A DNA stretch of 64,000 nucleotides, from positions 1 through 64,000 of the forward strand of contig PRDJ01000041.1 of assembly GCA_003345555.1 (NCBI GenBank). The letters are read 5' to 3'. The position numbers were made by a program, and so were the translations under genes. The notes beneath the pieces were generated by a model that worked only from the letters and a program-made list of their open reading frames with translations, had not been told where the DNA came from and did not search any database. This document shows, in pieces, positions 61,272-64,000 of this stretch; position 1 is the stretch's first letter; the number at the start of each line of letters is the position of its first letter. This DNA is from Candidatus Thorarchaeota archaeon. Its GTDB lineage: Archaea > Asgardarchaeota > Thorarchaeia > Thorarchaeales > Thorarchaeaceae.

Positions 61272-62336
61272 ATGCCGCCGTTTGTTGAGGTCACTCTTGT
61301 AAGAGACATTGTACTGATTCTCGACTCAGCTGTTGTGCTGTACACACTGCTGTTCGGGTTGGCATTTGTGTACCAATGGCTGAGGAGCCCTTTAAGGAAG
61401 CTGACAGATGTGAGGTTGGCATGGTCAGTCTTCATGTTCGGGATGGCATCAAACTCGTTCTGCTTTGTTATGTCGGATTTCTACTTCACTGAGCCGACTG
61501 CGTGGGTGCTATGGGTCAAGGCGGGCAATGTCTCATTGACGCTGGCACTTGTGGGCTTTTCTCTTGCTCTGGAGAGGATCTTGCCATATCACACGCATCA
61601 CGCCTTCTCCATGACAGGGACCCTCGTTGCTGTGGCTTCTGCACTTGCCCCGAGGGAGTTGCTGAATCCTATTGCACTTGCAGCCATCCTGGCGGCATTT
61701 GGAATTCTTGTCCTCTTTTTCAGATTCTTTGTGAGGAACACGACTGGCGTTGTTAGAAGCAGTATGAGAATCATCTCGGTTGCGTTTGTTGTTGGGTTCG
61801 TGGGTTTTCTCGGTCGCAGCGACATCGTCTATTACGGCTTGGGTCCGGGGGTCTACATTCTAGGTAGTCTGTTTCTTGTCGGAGCGCTCCTGATTCTGGG
61901 GACCACCCTATTCGGATCACCGGCCCTTGATGAACTGGACTGGACCGATCAGATGCTCGAACTGTATGTTATTCATACCAGTGGGATACTACTGTTTCAC
62001 CGTAAGTTCGTGCCCGCAGTCAATATGAATGAGAGTCTCACGGCGGCAGGCATAACTGGAGTAGATGAGCTGTTCAAAGAAATAATGCAGAGTGTTGGCG
62101 GCCTCAACAACCTGTCTATCGGCGACTTCAGTATTCTGTTCGCTCACGAACCGGATTTCACTTCAGTCCTCATAGCCAAGCAACCCTACGGAGTGCTACT
62201 AGAAAAAGTGAGGGACTTCTCCCAGAAGTTTCAGCTAGTCTTCGCAAAAGCGGTTCATGAATTCTCAGGGAACACGGCCCAGTTCGAAATGGCCAACGCA
62301 CTCTTGGAAGCAGTGTTCAGTCAGGGCACCGGGTGA
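61272..62336 (+). CDS. Seven-helix membrane protein with longin/roadblock-like C-terminal domain, copy 2
   Basis: Also 354 aa when started at ATG 61272, which matches copy 1 in length and context. The frame opens 27 nt earlier at 61245, but the GGGAGG site and alignment favour 61272. By eye most residues are identical to copy 1, in both helices ('LAWSVFMFGMASNSFCFVMSD') and the soluble tail ('FLIAKQPY'-type block). Differences are spread evenly, so both copies are probably functional and the duplication is not very recent. No kinase, HAMP or PAS domain is attached. Confidence 0.75.
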   Translation: MPPFVEVTLVRDIVLILDSAVVLYTLLFGLAFVYQWLRSPLRKLTDVRLAWSVFMFGMASNSFCFVMSDFYFTEPTAWVLWVKAGNVSLTLALVGFSLALERILPYHTHHAFSMTGTLVAVASALAPRELLNPIALAAILAAFGILVLFFRFFVRNTTGVVRSSMRIISVAFVVGFVGFLGRSDIVYYGLGPGVYILGSLFLVGALLILGTTLFGSPALDELDWTDQMLELYVIHTSGILLFHRKFVPAVNMNESLTAAGITGVDELFKEIMQSVGGLNNLSIGDFSILFAHEPDFTSVLIAKQPYGVLLEKVRDFSQKFQLVFAKAVHEFSGNTAQFEMANALLEAVFSQGTG

Positions 62337-62469
62337 TTTCGAGAAAGTTCTGTGATGCGAGAAAGATGATTTCACACTTGCGCTTACTGCTTGAGACAGT
62401 GTCTCACTTGTGAGCCGACTGCGACAAAGGGGATAGTACTTTTCAGTTGGTTGTGCAGAAGATAGTCTC

Positions 62470-62736
62470 ATGTCCGCGAAGAAGACAAAGAAGAAGCAAG
62501 TGGGCGTGGTCACGCGCTTCTTCAGTAACATCAGTGTCGCTGCAATCAAGCTTGAGCAACCACTGCGCATGGGCAATAAGATCTCCATCGAGGGGCCTCT
62601 CGGAGCAATCGAGCAGGTTATCGAGTCAATGCAAATCGACAGGAAGCCAATTCAGCAGGGAGCGCCCGGTCAGGAAATAGCTATCAAAGTCAAGAGTCCT
62701 GTCAGGGAGAATGATAAGGTATTCGTGCTAGAATAG
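62470..62736 (+). CDS. Small EF-Tu domain 2-like protein
   Basis: An 88-aa beta-barrel protein. 'VGVVTRFFSNISVAAIKLEQPLRMGNKI' and 'QEIAIKVKSPVRENDKVF' are the strands of a translation-factor domain 2 without any GTPase. Archaea often encode such single-domain 'elongation-factor-like' proteins; some resemble the N-terminal or C-terminal barrel of U32 peptidases. Basic N-terminus (SAKKTKKKQ). Function unknown, perhaps RNA or ribosome binding. Confidence 0.75.
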   Translation: MSAKKTKKKQVGVVTRFFSNISVAAIKLEQPLRMGNKISIEGPLGAIEQVIESMQIDRKPIQQGAPGQEIAIKVKSPVRENDKVFVLE

Positions 62737-62794
62737 TAGTGACTTGGCAACCTTACTGCCACCTCGTATCATGCACCTAGAAGAGGCATGTTGC

Positions 62795-63727
62795 TCATTC
62801 AACCGCGACTGACAACTCACTCGCAGTCACTGTCGACCTCGGACTGTGATTAATGACCAGTATCCCTGCTATAATCAACACCATTCCCACAACGAATGTC
62901 CAGTAGATCGGGTCATTCAGTATCAACGCTGATAAGACAACTCCGAAGATGGGAACCAAGTTCAGGAATACCCCTGTTCGAGTCGGCCCTATTCTTTTGA
63001 CTGCTTGAAGATACAGCGTGTCCCCGACGAAGCTGCCCAAGATGCCCAAGTAGAGTATGTTGAACCAGAACACGGGACTCTGCATTCCTGGCTGAGTCCA
63101 GAACTGCTCAGCGACCGCGCCAACTGCAAACATGATCGTCCCCGTGATAGCCGCTCCGGTAATGGCTTCCAATGGTGAAACCGTTTGCATGACTCTCTTG
63201 CCGATCGCGGAGTACAGTCCCCATGAGAACATCGATGCAAGTACAATCAGATTGCCAATCACGTAAGAGGGTTGAAAGTCGAGCAGCGCCTGAATTCCGA
63301 TGACAAAGATGATGCCAACAAAGCTTACCATAAGTCCTAGGTATTGCCAGCGAGAGTCAAGGACTTCTTTGTCGAGCACGTAAGCGAATATGGCAACAGC
63401 GGCTGGGGAGATACCAGATATTATCACACCCTGTGCTGCGGTCGTGAGCTTGACGCCTACAAAGAAGAGTATGCTGTAACCAAAGAACCCCGTAAGGCCC
63501 AGCAAAACAAAACCCTTGAGTTCAGCCCGTCCATATCGGTGAGGTTGCTTCGAGCGCGTCAGTAGAAGCAGCATTGAAAGCAAGATGCTCGCTGGCACGT
63601 ACTGCACAAACCCAGCGGTGAAAGGAGGGACAGTCGTCGTCACCAGTTTGCCCGAGACCCAACCACCTGCCCAGATGAGCATCGTAATCACGAGCAGGAA
63701 GTACGATGCATGAATCTGGGACGGCAT
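62795..63727 (-). CDS. EamA/DMT superfamily transporter
   Basis: A 310-aa protein with ten membrane helices in two EamA repeats. The first half has 'GWVSGKLVTTTVPPFTAGFVQYV' and 'LGLTGFFGYSILFFVGVKLTTA'; the second 'SLEAITGAAITGTIMF'-like and 'GSFVGDTLYLQAVKRIGPTRTGVFLNLVPIF'-like segments. Drug/metabolite transporters of this kind export amino acids or other metabolites. Substrate unknown. Confidence 0.88.
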   Translation of the reverse strand: MPSQIHASYFLLVITMLIWAGGWVSGKLVTTTVPPFTAGFVQYVPASILLSMLLLLTRSKQPHRYGRAELKGFVLLGLTGFFGYSILFFVGVKLTTAAQGVIISGISPAAVAIFAYVLDKEVLDSRWQYLGLMVSFVGIIFVIGIQALLDFQPSYVIGNLIVLASMFSWGLYSAIGKRVMQTVSPLEAITGAAITGTIMFAVGAVAEQFWTQPGMQSPVFWFNILYLGILGSFVGDTLYLQAVKRIGPTRTGVFLNLVPIFGVVLSALILNDPIYWTFVVGMVLIIAGILVINHSPRSTVTASELSVAVE

Positions 63728-63852
63728 TGCCTCTAGGCTCCTTAGTTGCTTTCCGCGGGGTTCCGAGCGCGTCTAATAACTAGACTGTAATAGGCAAATG
63801 CAGACCGGTACAAGGAACTGTCCCATCAGGCAAGTGGAATCTGATTCGGAAA

Positions 63853-63999
63853 CTAACGTCGATACTTGAGAATCAGCACAATACCGATGGAAATCACGAT
63901 TAATACACCGGTGATGGCTATCAGATAGAGAGAAGGAATGGCCCCCGTCTCGTAGACGAGGCGATCAACCTCGTAGTGATAGACTTCCTCTTGAGTGGT
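63853..63999 (-). CDS. 3' end of a membrane-anchored protein (partial)
   Basis: Read from the right edge, 48 codons plus a TAG stop at 63853-63855 end in a hydrophobic helix ('SLYLIAITGVLIVISIGIVL') and a short basic tail (KYRR). The preceding residues are acidic and polar ('TTQEEVYHYEVDRLVYETG'). This is the typical C-terminus of a surface-exposed protein anchored by one membrane helix. The rest of the gene lies beyond the window, so its identity cannot be judged. Confidence 0.55.
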   Translation of the reverse strand, partial: TTQEEVYHYEVDRLVYETGAIPSLYLIAITGVLIVISIGIVLILKYRR

Positions 64000-64000
64000 A

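Noticed and set aside
1-64000. CRISPR arrays, prophage or insertion sequences
   Set aside because: No regularly spaced repeats, integrase, transposase, capsid or terminase genes were seen.

Overview
The window is an archaeal chromosome segment with about 56 protein genes densely packed on both strands. No rRNA, tRNA, CRISPR array, prophage or insertion sequence was recognised. Archaeal markers are a group II chaperonin (thermosome) subunit, RNA polymerase subunit K (Rpb6), archaeal-type S-adenosylmethionine synthetase, archaeal-type TrpRS, GlyRS and HisRS, an AK6/Fap7-type adenylate kinase, an AlaX editing protein, a geranylgeranyl-reductase-family enzyme and HMG-CoA reductase. Many genes have TATA boxes about 45-60 nt before the start codon, and GTG and TTG starts are common. 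Longin/roadblock-like and SNAP-like helical-repeat proteins, a group 3b [NiFe] hydrogenase and a MutS/MutL pair suggest an Asgard archaeon, perhaps Thorarchaeia-like. That placement is inference from gene content; no phylogeny was run.

Layout. 0-11 kb (+ strand): OB-fold protein, 2-phosphoglycerate kinase, ADP-forming acyl-CoA synthetase alpha subunit, MutS, ribulose-phosphate epimerase, transaldolase, amidohydrolase, MutL and a small YbjN-like protein. 11-18.5 kb: a very large membrane protein with a SpoIIM-like C-terminus, a DUF4910/M28-type metallopeptidase, a phosphopantetheine adenylyltransferase whose start codon looks broken by one extra base, an ASKHA (RACo-like) ATPase and a universal stress protein. 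18.5-28.9 kb: divergent GlyRS and class II-type HMG-CoA reductase, a convergent pair of SNAP/TPR-like proteins, AlaX, a second YbjN-like protein, a GT39-like membrane glycosyltransferase and a divergent Nre-like repair protein. 28.9-37.8 kb: two zinc-ribbon membrane proteins, TrpRS, a coiled-coil protein, an XRE-CBS regulator divergent from SAM synthetase, a helical protein with a structured 5' leader, an RNase Z-like hydrolase and an SPFH/YdjI-like protein. 37.9-46.1 kb: geranylgeranyl reductase, a complete four-gene sulfhydrogenase operon (beta, gamma, delta, alpha) and a large Eco57I-like DNA adenine methyltransferase. 46-56 kb: two small membrane or exported proteins, AK6, RimI-like acetyltransferase, DUF89, thermosome, an HhH-Rpb6 fusion, MgtC/DUF4010 transporter, HisRS and MEMO. 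56-64 kb: a minus-strand run (glycyl-radical activase, GNAT, ACT regulator, MFS), tandem paralogous 7TM proteins with a longin-like tail, an EF-Tu domain 2-like small protein, an EamA transporter and the 3' end of a membrane-anchored protein.

How the genes fit together. Information processing dominates: four aminoacyl-tRNA synthetase or editing genes, RpoK, thermosome, AK6 and mismatch repair. HMG-CoA reductase and geranylgeranyl reductase serve isoprenoid lipid synthesis. The hydrogenase links H2/H+ to NAD(P)(H), and the ADP-forming acyl-CoA synthetase subunit fits fermentative energy conservation. The least explained parts are the tandem 7TM/longin-like paralogs, the SPFH plus zinc-ribbon membrane set, the SNAP-like pair and the HhH-Rpb6 fusion.
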